Shown here: piece after piece, positions 36,836-51,457 of the stretch
Layout of the letters: each line of letters begins with the position of its first letter
How positions within the stretch are numbered: the first letter of the stretch is position 1
From: Panonychus citri
Taxonomy: Eukaryota > Arthropoda > Arachnida > Trombidiformes > Tetranychidae
Assembly (NCBI RefSeq): GCF_014898815.1
Contig: NW_026515455.1
Span: forward strand, 434,001-498,000
Direction of reading: 5' to 3'
DNA length: 64,000 bases
The notes under the pieces: generated by a model
What the model saw: only the letters and a program-made list of their open reading frames with translations
What the model was told of the DNA's origin: nothing
Databases searched by the model: none
Program-made: the position numbers and the translations under genes

Positions 36836-39800
36836 ATGCATAAGCCAAAAAAAGTGTTCCGTGTATGAAAAGTTTATAAAAGACCAAAGGTCCAAAACGT
36901 TGAATCGATGATCAAAGCTACCAAAAGAATTGATTGTTTAGTGATTTACTCGGAAAGGTAACACAGTTTCTTTTTCGTATTTGTTGTATTTCTTTTATTC
37001 GAGCAACTTGTGTGTTTGTTGAGTTGAAGTAACAAAAAAACGAGCCCATAATTGACCCATTCAAAGGAATTGGTCCAAATAACAATAAACAAATTTTCGA
37101 ATTTACCGCTTCATTCAATTTATCAACATTTTCTTTTTTTTCCTCTGACTTGTTGTTTTTTTTGGTTACTAACCAACAATAATTATAATTAGTTAATCTC
37201 TTGCTGTTACTATTGATAAATCGCATTGGATTGGAAAGATTTTTAACACTTTCAACCTTTTTAATCCCTAATCCTTCACAGTTAGTTAAAACTTGACAAT
37301 AGGTAATATTGTTATCGGTGTTGTTACTCTAATAACTAAATTAATAATGTCAATTGATTAACAGGTAACACAGAAAATCAATCTCACCTTGAATGGAAGG
37401 TCTTAAATATCAGCCAATAGAAAAGTTTGTTAGATTACTTTTCACTGGATTAACTAGATGATCTTCATCACTTGTAGCCATCAGTTCACGAAGGTTCATC
37501 TAATGTGTGACTCGAATTACCTTTAATCATTTCATCACAATTTAATAGTTTAAGTCTCTTAGTCAATGAGAATTCTCACAAAAAATTAAATGAAAACAAT
37601 TAAAACTCAAATTTTGTCTCATTTTTATCTTTTCTGGTTCATGTCAAATCATTTCCCTTGAATTCGTGGGATTCAGATAAACGGATAAATTGTGACAACG
37701 ATGCAAATGGTTAAAGTTTCAAATTCATTTCAATGAAAATTTGTATCAAAATAATGAAACATTCAGTCAGAACTCTCATGATGCTTCTTGTAGATAAGAT
37801 TGAGTATTGATAATGAAGATAAAATTTGTCTCTTTTTCATTGATTAGGTTGATGCAGGTATGGAAATGAAAATGAATATGAATAAGGAATCATTTCTCTC
37901 TAATCTGATTAGCATTCATTTTGTTGCCATTGATTAATCGTAACTGTCAATGAAAAAAAATGAAATTCTATCATCATGACGATGACACAGTTTCAGTGAT
38001 ATTCCTATGAACCCAGAAAATATCAGTTTGACATAGAAGAGTTTAAATAAATTAACTGGGTTCAACTTTAGATGATTACGAGTGTTAAACTCGTAAATTG
38101 TCACGCAATCGTTGAATGCTGGTACTATCGATATGAACAACAGCTAATTAATCTGTTATTTTTGTCATGTCGATGATGACAATTGATCAAAAGAGTGATG
38201 ATATCGATACACTAATGATAATGTATTAGTTTTGTGCAACTTTGTATGAAATTGTAAACTTGATTAATTGATTTTGGTCATTTGGCTTGGATACGATTCG
38301 ATTACAACTAATCAATTGAACTTGGGATACGATTAAAGTTGAAAGCTTAATGAATAATTTTCTTAAAGTTGCTGCTGCTTCTGTTTCCGGCTGATGTATC
38401 ATTCGTGTTTCATTTACTTGCTTTTGTTGACAATAGAGCAACAATATTAAGTCCATGTGGGAAAATGATGGGATGAGGCGTGACAAAAGTAAATAGTTCA
38501 ATATTCAAATTAAAATGATAACATAATTTTTTGTGTAATTTTTGTTCTTTATAAATAATATGATAATTTGATGATGAATGAGATTGAAATTATAATTCAT
38601 TTTTCAGAGATTGAGTCTCAATATTTGATAATAACCAAGTAGAGTAACATCAACACGCAAGCACAATAATAAGCATGAAAATACAAAGTTAAAGTATTTG
38701 CATTGATAGTAGTTATTATGATTATCATCATTATACTTGTTATTTTCATTCGAACACAATAATCATATTATTCAATTGTTATCATCATTCATATGCTGAT
38801 AACTTTTCTTCTATTATGATGATTCGGTGCTAAAAATAAGAATTTATGAGCACTTGAGTTTTCCAATAGAAAGAGAATCACCTTTTTCTTTTTCTTTTTA
38901 TTTTATCAATATTTTCAACTCTCATCTTCATCTCATTACCATCATATCTTTTTCATATTAAAATTTCTCATCCTCATCTTCATCTTCATCCTCATCTCTC
39001 TATCTGCTTGCTGCTCACTGTAACCTTGGAGTGAGGACATAATTTGAATGATGATTAGATAGAGAATGAGGGTGATGATGATCATCATCATCATCAAGGT
39101 AAAGAAGGAAGTTGAGATGAGAAAAGTAGTTGAATATGACAAACTAGTTAAATGCTCGCAACCTTTCCGGTTACACAAGGAAAGCACACCCAAAACTTTC
39201 TCTCTCTCTCTCTCTCATCTTCTTCCTAATTATCATCTACTTTCATCTTAACTCATGAAACATACGATGATCGCTACCTGTTGAGAGAGTTTTCTCCGTT
39301 TATCTGGTTCGTTTGCCAGTGATATCATCTAATTCTGTAGATTTTGACAAAGAATCAAAATCCTGTTTCTGTTGATTATTTTCATGATTGATCAACTATT
39401 AACAATACATTAATTGACAATTTGACAGTTTGAGTTTAAACAAAGTTGTTAATAATTTTGATGAAGCTGAAAAGTTAAGTAAATGAGGATGAAGCAGCAT
39501 CATGATTTGCATCATCAACAATCAACTCAATACAATTAAATTGAATGAAAGGTAAATGGCAGCAAGTAAATAGCGTATCAACAAGGTAAAATAAACAGTA
39601 ATCAGTAAAAGGCTTTCATTTTCCAGGTAAAGAGGATGAAGATGAAGCTTTTTGGTACCTTTTTATTGCCTAAAACTTTAAGTGTGTTTACGGTGTTATA
39701 TCCTTAAGATTATTCTTGTTCAACTGGAAGCAGAACGATATTTTACCGACGTTATTATTATATCAACATGATGGGTGCTTCATTTTACCTGCAACAGAAT

Positions 39801-41830
39801 CACGTTTCACGGTAAAGTTACAATCAAATTGTATTTATCAATATCACGTTTACCGCTTTACTCTTTATTATATTGCAGTTATAATCTTTACTGGTCGCCA
39901 TCTATTAATTAAAATGAAAAACTAACATTTAATTGAAATTAATTAGCAGTAAACAGAAAGATGAATTTATTTCGCTAATCATGATTCAAATCGCTTCTAA
40001 TCAGCGTCTTTGATCTGCTTCATTTGCGACGAAAACAACAAATAGTTGAATCGTTGCTCGTCCTTTCGTCTGTTCACCAAAATGGAAATCGGAATTGAAA
40101 CGAAAACGATAACTTGGTGAACATTATTATTATCATTTCGTTAATGTGTTCACCTTTTGCTGTGAAAATGAAACTATTGTGCTAATTGGGTTCAGAATAT
40201 AAACAAATTGAAACACTTGAAGTTGTAAAGATAATGATTATCATGATAATCAACGTGGTGGTTAAATGTAATAATTATAATGTTAATTGTAATGATATTT
40301 GCGTGTGTTAATAAATAGTCAATTGAATAAATTGATCAAATTAAGTATTTAAACTGTCAAATTACATGTAATTAGTAAACTAAAAAGCGACAGATTAAGA
40401 CAGATCATTTTCTTTCTCTTTCTCTATTAACCAGGGTTATAATTAACAATTTAAAATCTATTTTTACAATTTAATCAGTTAATCAGCTTCCCTAATTATC
40501 GTTTTATTTTCAAGGTTTTTATTGATATTTAGTTCATTCACATTATTCATTATTTTTTTCTTGTCTAATTTCATTCAATATTTTATATGAAAATTTATTC
40601 CGATTTATTAATTATCTGGTTAACTTGTTTAAATGTTTACTCAAAAAACTGTGATGATTAATTAGAAATGTTTAATTTAATGTTTGCTTCAAGGGTAAAT
40701 TAAATGTTTCCATTTTTTTGATTGTTTTTCAAATTAAATCTAATGAATTTGTCACTCAACTAATATTAAATCGTATCTTTAAAATTGTTGATTAACCAGA
40801 ATAATTTATCTGAAATTATCCACTAATTATTAAATAATTCATCATTTTAACAATGAATGAATGACAATAAAGAGGAAACGATTAAAAACAGATCAAGTTT
40901 AATAAACAAACAAAAAGTGACGATTGAAATGATCATTTATCTTTTTCCAATCATAACTAATCTGAATTCGTGATAATCATCAAGCTAATTGTTTCACAAT
41001 TAACTAATTTTCATGGATCAATTAAAAGATAAGATCAAGAGCCAAGTCTTTATGAACAAGCAATAAACAAATCGGGTAACGTAGTAGTAGTAAGAAGAAA
41101 ACATTTATCAGGCCAATCCTTTAAAGTGATAAATTGTTAGCGTCTTTCGTAATAACGATAAGAATGATGAGTATCATGAGCATCATGATGAAGATAACGA
41201 TGATGATTCTGGTGATAATTTGAAGAAAATGATTGAAAGGCATGAATAAGAATGATAGTGAATAAAAGACACCAAAATTTAGGTAATCATTGAGCTCGAA
41301 AAAAGGTTAACTTTCGCAAATTATGACAAGTTGATTGTTGAAGAAAAGGATGAAGATGAAGATGGAGTGAGAGTGAGAAGATAATAATGGTTAAAGAGAT
41401 GATGTTGATGATGAAGAGTGAAGAAAGCAAAGAGAAGGCAAAAAGGTGGAAAGGTGGAAAAGAGTAAAGATTAACGTAGATGATTGCAAAAGATACTCAA
41501 GATGGAGATGATAATGACGATGGTGGTGATGAGGAAACAGCCGAACAGACTCAAAGTTTCGCTTAATCTTAATTGTTACAACGTTTAAACGCTTTGGTAA
41601 CCATCAACATCATCGTTTCTTGGATAATTCTGCCATTTACATTTACAATTGTCTCTTGTTGCTCAAGTTAAACGAATGTTTCTCCTTTGACCAGCCTTTT
41701 TCTTCATCTACAACATCTCATTGGATTGTGATTCTCTCATTATCATCATCATCATCATCCGATTCTCCCATGACTCTTGTTTGTGCCCATGTTTTACTTC
41801 CCAAGGTTACCTTTGATTTCGCACAAATTT
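36836..41830. other. intergenic region
   Basis: No gene recognised. Octamers at 37701, 38696 and 39505. A CTCF-core-like TAGATGGCGAC (minus strand) lies at 39894-39904. Long ATC/GAT and GAA-rich runs occur at about 38960-39100 and 41160-41550. Confidence 0.55.
39894..39904 (-). promoter_or_regulatory. CTCF-core-like motif
   Basis: The minus strand reads TAGATGGCGAC, close to the arthropod CTCF core AGRTGGCG. The upstream CCAS half is not matched. This is a weak, isolated candidate downstream of vvl. Confidence 0.2.
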
Positions 41831-42073
41831 TCATCTTCCAACGAGCAAATGATTTGAGTCATTGTTAATTTTGCACAATCTTGCAACATCTCTATCAGAA
41901 TCCGGATCAAGTGCTTCATCATCAACAGAAAAGATATTTAGCTTTATCAAGATGAAAAAGTCCTTTTCTTTTTTTGGATGTAATTGCTTTTCGCTCATTA
42001 AATGACCTTGTGCACTCATTAGCTCGATCATCATGATTCTCATTTTCTCTTTCACTTCTTGTGTCATTATCAA
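41831..42073 (-). other. coding-like open frame, 80 residues, unrecognised
   Basis: ATG-started frame with balanced, non-repetitive composition, unlike the CT- and ATC-driven frames around it. It has a charged N-terminal half (TQEVKEKMRIMMIEL) and an acidic segment (DDEALDPDSDRDVARL). No domain is recognised and no splice sites were fixed. It could be a small protein, an exon or chance. Confidence 0.2.
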
Positions 42074-45000
42074 TGATTAACATGAGCTCCAGTCAATCAG
42101 CACGTATTTACAATATAAAAATGTTTAGCTAATATCATTTCTCCTTTGGTCATCTCTTAGGCTAATCATTTCTCGTTAATAACATTACTAATCCTCAGAG
42201 ACCAATAACAATACTAAAACTAACATAGATGATCCAATTACTTGAACCTTTTCATGGTAATAATCTTAATAAACAGCAATATGATGATCATTAATAGCAA
42301 TTGAAACTATTTGAAACCCTTTCATCAACAACAATTTAAAACAAAATGATATACATTCAGAGGATTAATCATAGTAATCAAGTAAGTCAATTGTTATCAT
42401 TGAGAGTATCAAAATTGATTGTTTTTTTTGAGACTGTGATTAGTGATACAAAAGGATATCATTTGCTAATTCTTACAAATTGTTGTCATTTGTTCAGTAA
42501 TTGTTGTAATTATCAAAAACTGACAATTACAACAATCAACCTGATTACTTTTATTTCAACTGTTATCATTTTTAGTGCATCGATAACTGTTGTAACCTTT
42601 AAACCTTATCCTTGGAAATAACCTTTACCTTTTATCTTTAACTGGATGAACCTGTTATTTTGAGCTTTGAGTGCTCATTGTTGACAATAATTAACTCACT
42701 TAAATATCACTTACCTTGTTATCATTTGTTACCAATTACCTATCGGAATGTTTCTTGTCCAATGTTCAAGGTACAATTAATGATAATGTTAAACATTATC
42801 AATGACTTGGAACTGGAGTTAATCCAAGTTAAAGATTATAGCCTCGAGTTAAATATCTTCCATACAATCATACTCATCACCTTTTCCTCATCTTCTCCCG
42901 CATTGTCAACCCATTTGTTTTCATTTTCTTCTTAATTAACCTTCATTTTCGCAAAATACTATCTGACCGGCCCACCCCTTCTAATGTTGAGCTCAATTTG
43001 TACTCTGAGCGCTAATGAGTGGCTAATGATCACTTAGTATATCATGATAATAACAGTGATTATTATCTCTTTACAGTCTTACCATTAGTTGGATACAGAA
43101 ATTCATTTATCTTTAAAGTTTATACTTTATTTATTCATTTTAAGCCTTTACATTTAATTGTATTGACGACGATCATCAAATGATCATTTTCATCATGAAA
43201 TATGTTACCCACACACTTATATACACATAAACTGTCAAAATGATGCTTAATCTTTTCCTTCTTTAACCACGTTAATCCTTAATCCGTTTCATCTGATCCT
43301 TAAGATATCCAACTGAGAGGAAAAAGATTCAATCTAATATCAGACCTACTCAAAGTAACTAACCCTCTCCTCTTTCATCATCATCTTCATCTTCTCATTC
43401 ACAACCAGTAAATCTCCTGCGTAGGTTCTGTATTAAAACGCGCGCACGAATCACGAGTATATCATCATCATCACCATCATCTCATCTCATCTTCTTCTTC
43501 TTCCTAATAGTATAAGTTAGTTTAATGGGTTGCACGTACTATTAACATGACATTTTTATGATTATCTTTTCTTGAGATTATTATGATAATAAAGAAAAAG
43601 ACACAAGTCTTAAAGCCTCAATTTCCCCATTCAATCCGAGGAAAAGGATTGAACAATCATCTTAACTTCATTTCATTTCATTTTATATTATCAATTTACT
43701 CTGTTCTATTATCCAATCGTAATAATTAATCAATAGACATTCATGATTCGATTGAATCTTTTCACTCATAACATTTCTCATTCTGATCTCGATAATTAAA
43801 GTGAAAACATTGTTAGAATCTCGAAATTAGAACGACCTTTATAATTATAATGTCGACTGGATCTGAGATCAATTCCAGTTTTAGTCGCCGATAAAACTAA
43901 ATGTTCATCTTATTAGTTTTATTAATATTTTCCCATAGATTTAACAACAAACCGGAAAGTCAATTTAAAACCGGAAAAGCTCAATATTAATGCATAAAAG
44001 TAATGATTATGTTAAATTAACTTGTTGTTAATGGGAAAGTGATAATTAACAGGTATGGACATTAATTGATAAAATTGATGAAGAATTGATTGTTTATTAT
44101 AATGATTCCTCTGTTCTGGTTGCATGACTTGTGACATATTCATAGTATTTAAAATGCACACCACGATTTTATTTCTGTCTGTACATCAAGTTGTTCATTC
44201 AGAGTTTCTCAATGAAAGATGATAAAGTTTCTCTTACAGTTAATGTTTATTAAACCGAGAATTGAAATTTAATAGTTGAATTTACATTTGATTGTTGTTT
44301 AATTTTGAAAAACATTCTCTCCATCAATTAGAACAATTAATTGTATTTACTTTTACTTTCGTGCTATTATCATCGTCATTAGTTGACTTTTAGTCTCAAT
44401 TGAAACTAAATGAAGGTTAAGTTACCTGTAATTACTGGTTAGCGTCTCAATTGTTGACATTTAAAGTGATTAACAGCACTATTATTATCATTACACTAAC
44501 AACAACTTGTCGTAGGTGATGAAGGATTAGTTTCAATTATTTAAAACAAATTAATTAGATTCAGTGAGTTTTCATGATTAGTACCATCATAATCATCAAT
44601 TTAAATGGCCATTAATTGAATCATGGATGTTTCAAATGCTCTGAAATGGATTGCATGATGAGATTGATAAGCATGTTGATGAAAATGAAACATCAAAACA
44701 TTAATTCATTTTAATTTAATTTCCATCCTCATCTTCATCTTTCAGCAAGTGTAACATGAAAAGCGACATAATTGGAAACAAGAGAAACACCAATTACAAT
44801 TAATTAATTAATCAAATGTAACACTCGAGCCACGATAAGATGAATTTTCTTGATTCCAATTAACCGGGAACACGAATCCGTGTAAAACCTGATGATAAAT
44901 AGAAATGAAAATTATGTGAATGAATTTTTTTTTTCAATTTCTTTTTCTCTTTCAGTCAATTGAATCAATTTTTCATCTTTTCTGAATAACATTGGCACGC

Positions 45001-48000
45001 ATTCTTATCCTATTATATGATTGACTTGAGTGCAACACGAGCTACAATGCGAACAGTAATAAGATAAACTGAATTATCTTCTTCTTCCTCTTTTTGCTGG
45101 TTAAATGTTATTCCAAAGCTCCAGGCTAATTGATCTACTATTATTATTATTGTTGTTTTTATAGATTCATTTGAAGATGAAACATCAAATTGCCTCAGGC
45201 TACATGATTTTCATTATTCTCAATACAATTGGTGAAGTCAAAGCGTTAACAATCTTACCTGGTAAAAGCTTTTATCTTTCCTTTATCATAATAATCATCA
45301 TCATTATAGTGATGATGATGATGAGCTTTGGCAATGAAAATATTTAAAATAGACCCTCGATTGCCTTTGTTTACATTGGATTGTATCTTGATGCCCTCAG
45401 GCAAAACTAAACCGCGATTGTTTTTTCTTCTTTTGTCCATCTCATCTGCAATATTATCGCCAGTTTTATCATCCAGAGCTCATTTGATGTTCATCAAGTT
45501 AAATGCAACACGTGATTCATTCACCTTTGAATAACAATTTATATTGATTGACATTCTATTCAAAATTATCTCGACCTTAATCACTATTACTTTTTAACAG
45601 TTACTTTTTTCTCGATACCAATTCTGTAGTTTTCCATCTTGCTTATTATTATTAGAAATAATTATGTAATTAATCATTTTAATTTCATGTAAATAGTTGT
45701 AACAAGTTGTAATTAATTAATTAAACTTTATTATGTAAAGAAATATTAAACTTTTATCATGAAATTAATTAAATTCATTTATTCTGAATTTCACAAATCA
45801 TGTGACACATAATTCGTCAAGATATTCCGACTAATACAAAGCACAATGAATTAATTTGATACATAAATTGTGAGCTTAAATGATCACATTTACAAGCACC
45901 TTCGACCTTTAATTGCTGTAAACAAAGTCCATGTAGATGATGACGATGACCTTTTGCTTGAGTACCACTCAGGTCAAGTGAAAAAGAAAATAACTGAAGA
46001 AAATGATTCTGCTATTTTATTTGTAAGAATATTCATCAGCAGGATAACGTTTATTTAAAAGCAGAAAATGATAATAACTATTATATAATAATTTCATGTC
46101 AAAAAGAAGAAAAAAAAACGGAAAAAGTTTAATGAAAAAAGAAAAAAAAAACTTGAAAAGGATTAATAGAGACGCGATTTATAATGAAATCGTTAGTGAG
46201 ATACGTGAAGTTACCTGTTAATCTGAAATAAATGTGACGTTCCAACGTTTTTCAGATCAATACAAGTTTATCTCTTTTCTGATTTAACTATTTATAAGAA
46301 AGATATTAATTATCATTTCAAGTCTGGTCTAAGTTTATCATTTTGGAAACTGTAAAATGAATCACGATTTGGATATGATGGATTAAGATTAATACTAATC
46401 ATGTTTACCTTTTTGGTTTTTCATTTGCTTTTGACACTTTAATAGTGATGATTAAACTAGTAACTCTTTGAGTTGATGATGATGAGCAAATTGTCACAAT
46501 AACATGTTATTTATAATCATTCAAGTTCCAGAATCGAAACAGTTTCTATTGGGATAATTACTGATATTGGATCACGTATATTCATCATTATCATTATTGT
46601 TAGTTGCAGATATCTAATAGTTGGACTCAAGAGTAATATTAGATTAGGGAAAAGTTTGATTGAAACTGGAAAAGTCTCATTTTGTTCATGGAAATCATTT
46701 AACCTCATTGTATTCGTGTATTCCAATCGTATCATAAATTTTTCTCAACTCATATCAACATATTCCAGGCTCTCAACATCCATATGTCCTCTTCCTTTTC
46801 TTCCTCAGCGATGAACAGGATAATCTTCGACTTTTCTTTATTTCTTTTCACCAAACGTGACAATAAATTAGACTCTTTTCTTAATCTTCTCCATCATCTT
46901 GGTGGTTTCACGCTTTTCGAAACAAAATTTGCTTTTCCTTTCCTCTTCTGGTTAGAAATCGGTGATCGCTTAAATCGGGTTTCCTCTTAGTAGAAAATCA
47001 TCAATCTCTTTTCTCGTTACCTTTTATCTGTTTATCGAAACAATTTCGCTTTTCAGCCTTGTAATCTAACATGTATTCTTTTCCCTTCTTCCTTTTTGGT
47101 TCGCTCAATGATGACGATCATGATTCCTCATCTTCCTCCTACACTTGCCATTAATATATTCACAATGGAAGTATTAATAATAATATAATAATAATATGAT
47201 AAAGTCGATTGTGGCTATTTGCTGGAAAAAGAATATACCCAAATAACCGTAAATAGTGTTAATAATTTCTCTTCTTTTCTCTTCTTTTATTCTCATCATC
47301 ATCTTTGACTTGTTCCCATCATCGAAAAAGAGTAAACACTTAAGAGTAAGAGATCTGATGATGATGATGATGATGGAGTTTATATGAGTCCCTTGAGTTA
47401 TTGAGCTTGACCACTGGTCACCGAGCAAGGGATTCAACAGGCTAATCTGATTATTGTTTTATTAACATTATCTATTATAACAAAAGCCACGTTCAAATTT
47501 TGATTATCTGCTATTATCGTCATTCCATCTCAGTCAATAATCATCAACTTAATGATAAGATGAAAATAAATAAAATCAGTTAAATGAAACAGTTAAGGTG
47601 GACAAATAGATGAATCATTGCAATTAAACATGTCGGTAATTATCTGGACGAAGAAACTAAACAAAAAAACGAGAATTGTCTTGCTAATCGTGTTCAGAAT
47701 TTCAATGAAAAGTCTCGAGAATATTTCATTTCCGTTTTTACATCACCTTCAATTCATTCATCCAAATAATCTCAGCTCCCTTGTATCCTACTCTCTCATC
47801 TTTCCTTCTTACTTTACTCTCATGAACCAAAAACATACATCAGCTCAGCATTAAACTCTCCTTCATCATCTAATCATCATAATGATAATTATCAATTTCC
47901 CCATGAAAAGTGGCTCCCTCTCAGGTTATTCCTTATTATTCATGTGCATTACATCATCTCTCTCAGAATTGATCGGAGCTCATTCATTTACTCCTTTGCC

Positions 48001-49656
48001 TGGACTTGTAATAATAAATTTATTATCTAAACGAGGAACCATTTTCCGGAAATAACATCATTTACACTTCCATTTAACAGGAAAAACTAAAAAGTGAATC
48101 AATTTCATCACATTGTAACAACATTAATACACTAGAGTCGAGGTTCACCTTTAATTGTTGTTTATATCATTTTATTCATTGAGAGACGTGATTTACTATT
48201 CCCTAAATAATATTGATTATCATTTGGCATCTTGCTAATAGTTATGAGGAAAAATTTAGAATCAAATTTTACTTTTATTATTATTAATAATAATCGAAAT
48301 TGGAAAAATAAAAAGTCGAATCCATTACGTAAATGAAAGTTTTTCATTCCATTTTCAACTTGAAATCGTACAGTTAATTAGTGTCGTTCTTATGCTGATT
48401 CTGCTTATAAATGAATCTATGAAACTGGTACCATGATGATGAGCGATATCATTTCCTCTTGTGAATCCATCTGATGATAACTTCTGCTGACTGAGTGAAC
48501 CTGCATCATTATTATCTCATCATCTACACAACACATAAGGTAAGGTTAAGGACCGTTCAAGGTAAATCACAAATAAAGTTTAGCAAACGTGCCAACGTAA
48601 AGGTAACCGTATTCATATCAGAATAATACATGGTAATTTCGTCGATAGAATCAACATTAATTTAATCATAAATTGTCTGTTTTATGTTTTGTACTTAATT
48701 GCAGCAAATGCTTCATGCTGAGTTAGTCAGGGTGAGATTGTAAAAACGATTTGGTAACGAAACTTTATTGACATCGTTAGGACAAGACGATGATGATAAA
48801 GAGGATGATTAAAATGATAATCCAGCACCCATCTGGTTTTGTTTGCTTAACATTGATTAATATTGCATCAGAATTGAGTTATATCAATCAATCAGTTGGT
48901 TATTTATGGAAATTACTTGAAGCCGTTCATCATGATTTTCTTGATCATCATCATCAAACTAACGGTAATAAAATTAAATGATTTATCCCAAAAATCATCT
49001 CTGAATTTTATCTCTGATTAAAGAGTAACTATGGGCCTCTTTTCCTCTTCATCATCATCTTTCATCATCATCATTATCTCTATCATCATCTTCTCATCTT
49101 TTTCCATTCTTCAAACTTCTTCACTCTCTTCTAATCAACCTTTCATCTTCTCTTCTTCATCATCAGTATCATTTTGATGATAATCTTTTCTCGTTACTTT
49201 CATCATCTCCATGTAGCCCATGAAAAGAAGCATCTTGATGGAATCAAATCAATTTAAATCTCAGTAGCCTCACATTCATATTATAATAGATGATCAACTT
49301 TTCGTTATTTCATTTCTTCCTCTTGTCACTTTTCTCTCAAGATGATCAGATAATCAGGCGAAAGATGAACCAGATCAGTTTGGAAAAGTTTGGCGTGGAG
49401 TCGAAGATTAAGATGCACTGTAATTGAAAAGAAACTTTTCCATAATAGAATTTAAATTATTGATTAATATTTCTAATAACTGTTTCTCTGCGAAATTCAG
49501 GTTTAGATATGGTTACAACGAGAAGGGAACATGTAATTTAGTTGATTTTCACTTCATCTTTTTCTTCATCATGATGATCGGACGAATAGAAACTTAAGAA
49601 TAAAAAAGTTGAACAAAAAGTTAATTAATTATCTTTAAGATGTTGTCTACATTATC
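42074..49656. other. intergenic region
   Basis: No gene recognised. A perfect 12-bp inverted repeat with a 13-nt loop lies at 42500-42511/42525-42536. CpG-containing ACGCGCGCACG is at about 43438-43448. ATC/GAT tracts are common. Open frames at 42346-42621, 42660-42935, 46784-46990 and 47174-47437 show no homology and include non-ATG starts. Confidence 0.55.
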
Positions 49657-49890
49657 TTACCTTTTACTATCAAATACAAGCCTCCTCATTTCATTACCTT
49701 TCAAAGGTAACTCTATACTCGATTCATCCTTCTCATCATCATTATTATTACATGTATCATCATTTTCTTTACTTCTTTTAATCTTTTCTCTCATTTTCTT
49801 ACATTGAATTTTTTTCACTAAGAGAAGTAAAATAAAAAAGGTAAACCTTATGAACGTACCTGGATTAAGGTGGAATTTAGCCTGAAGCAT
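49657..49890 (-). other. possible secreted-peptide first exon, unrecognised
   Basis: ATG-started frame of 77 residues: a hydrophobic segment (about residues 17-26, FTFFILLLLV), then a basic stretch (KKMREKIKRS) and an acidic, non-repetitive tail ending RRLVFDSK. A GTAAGA donor sits within the last codons (AAAAG|GTAAGA near 49660). This would fit a signal peptide followed by a short secreted product with a spliced continuation. No family is recognised; chance is a serious alternative. Confidence 0.18.
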
Positions 49891-50361
49891 TTTACAGAAT
49901 CAACCGAATGAAAGGAGATGAAAAAAAAACAATAAGAAACGTTGAATAGGGACGAAATGATGTTCCTTACTTGAGTTCTAAATTTCGGCAATTTTCCAAC
50001 ATGGAATGAATTCTCTTCATGGTAATAATATTGTTAATCCATTTCATGTAATCGCATAAAAATAGTACCCACACACGCATATTGTTCATCTTTTAGGCTC
50101 TTTCATTGTTTAGATGAATGGATTTGCATGATACAATTTTTCGACCATCCGATTTACGCCCCAGTGTAAAGGTGAAGCACCTCGCTCATCTCTTTCTACA
50201 AAGCTCAATTTGATTCTAAGCTTAGATCTAAACTAAGCTTTCAGAGTGGGAGACGAGAGCAAAGATGCTGAAAAATAATATGGAATACGAAATTTTCATT
50301 CCTTGAGGGTGAAAATAAAGGTAAGATAAGGGAGTGTGGGTAGTGTAATGAGTGAGAAAGA

Positions 50362-50411
<50 letters not shown>

Positions 50412-50498
50412 ATTGGTTAAGTAAAGAGTAGGATAGGCTCAAATTGTTCCCTTCATTTATATGATATTTCATTTTTTCCATGACACGCCTAAGGATGA
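49891..50498. other. intergenic region
   Basis: Holds an 8-bp inverted repeat, AAGCTTAG/CTAAGCTT (50218-50240), an ATTTGCAT octamer at 50122 and the GA tract at 50369-50407. No coding signal. Confidence 0.6.
50369..50407 (+). repeat. GA microsatellite
   Basis: About 19 GA units, flanked by imperfect GAAA repeats. Confidence 0.9.
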
Positions 50499-50639
50499 TT
50501 TCTTTTAATTAGTGGTCAACATGGTACACATGTTATTCCAGGACAAGCCTTGGTGTTAGGACGATCCTCGATATTGATGATGATGCAAAAAAGTATCGCA
50601 AGGCTTCCTGATGAATGGAAACTTGGAGGATTAGATTAA
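50499..50639 (+). other. coding-like open frame ending in a stop, possible terminal exon
   Basis: Frame open from 50499 to TAA at 50637. It encodes GTHVIPGQALVLGRSSIL and then, after three Met codons, QKSIARLPDEWKLGGLD. Composition is protein-like and more G+C-rich than its surroundings. A pyrimidine-rich TTTCTTTTAATTAG precedes 50513, a plausible acceptor. No family is recognised, and all three reverse frames are also partly open, so the call is weak. Confidence 0.22.
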
Positions 50640-51390
50640 TTGAGATTAAAAAGTAACAATAATAAACAATTGGATTATCGGTAACAAAATGAGTTCGATT
50701 AAATCACTTTAATGTGAACGGTAATCGCATCTCGTTGAACAAACAGCATCGAGATAATATTGATTGTTAATCATAATCTCTTACAGATTTTCGATCAGAT
50801 AAGTTGATTTATCTTTTCATCATCATAATGATTAATCATTATCGCTTCTGTTGGGAAGAGAATCAAAATGTTTCATTAAATCAGAAACGATGAAAGAAAC
50901 TCTTAAATATCCTGAGATTTAATCTCAATAACAACATTACCTGAACATCTGATTTCCTCTCAACTAAATATTATTTTCGGTCAAGTTAAGATGATTAGCA
51001 CTCCATTAATTTGATCCCTTGCTCAGCGATTTCAGGGGATTTAGTTAATGACTGTAAACATTGGTTACCTTAGGAACAGAGTAAAAGTGTAAGAGTAATG
51101 AAATCTATTAGTTAATTAATTAATTATTCAAATTACATTTTATATTCAATTAGGCAACAATGTTGATAGTTTGTAGTAGCTGAGTGTCAATGAATTTTGA
51201 TTGATTTGAAATTAGATTGTATCGTAATGAATGATCAATAACTTGTCACTTATAAAAATTGAAACAATCTAAAAGTTAATAGTAATTGACAGAAAGTAAT
51301 GATGATCATTATCAAGATAATGAAGAAGATGAAATGAAGCTTAAATCAATTTTGGTCTAACCAAAAGTGTAAATATTATAGCAGATCATT

Positions 51391-51393
<3 letters not shown>

Positions 51394-51455
<62 letters not shown>
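51394..51455 (+). repeat. GA microsatellite, longest in the window
   Basis: Uninterrupted run of about 31 GA units. Confidence 0.95.
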
Positions 51456-51457
<2 letters not shown>

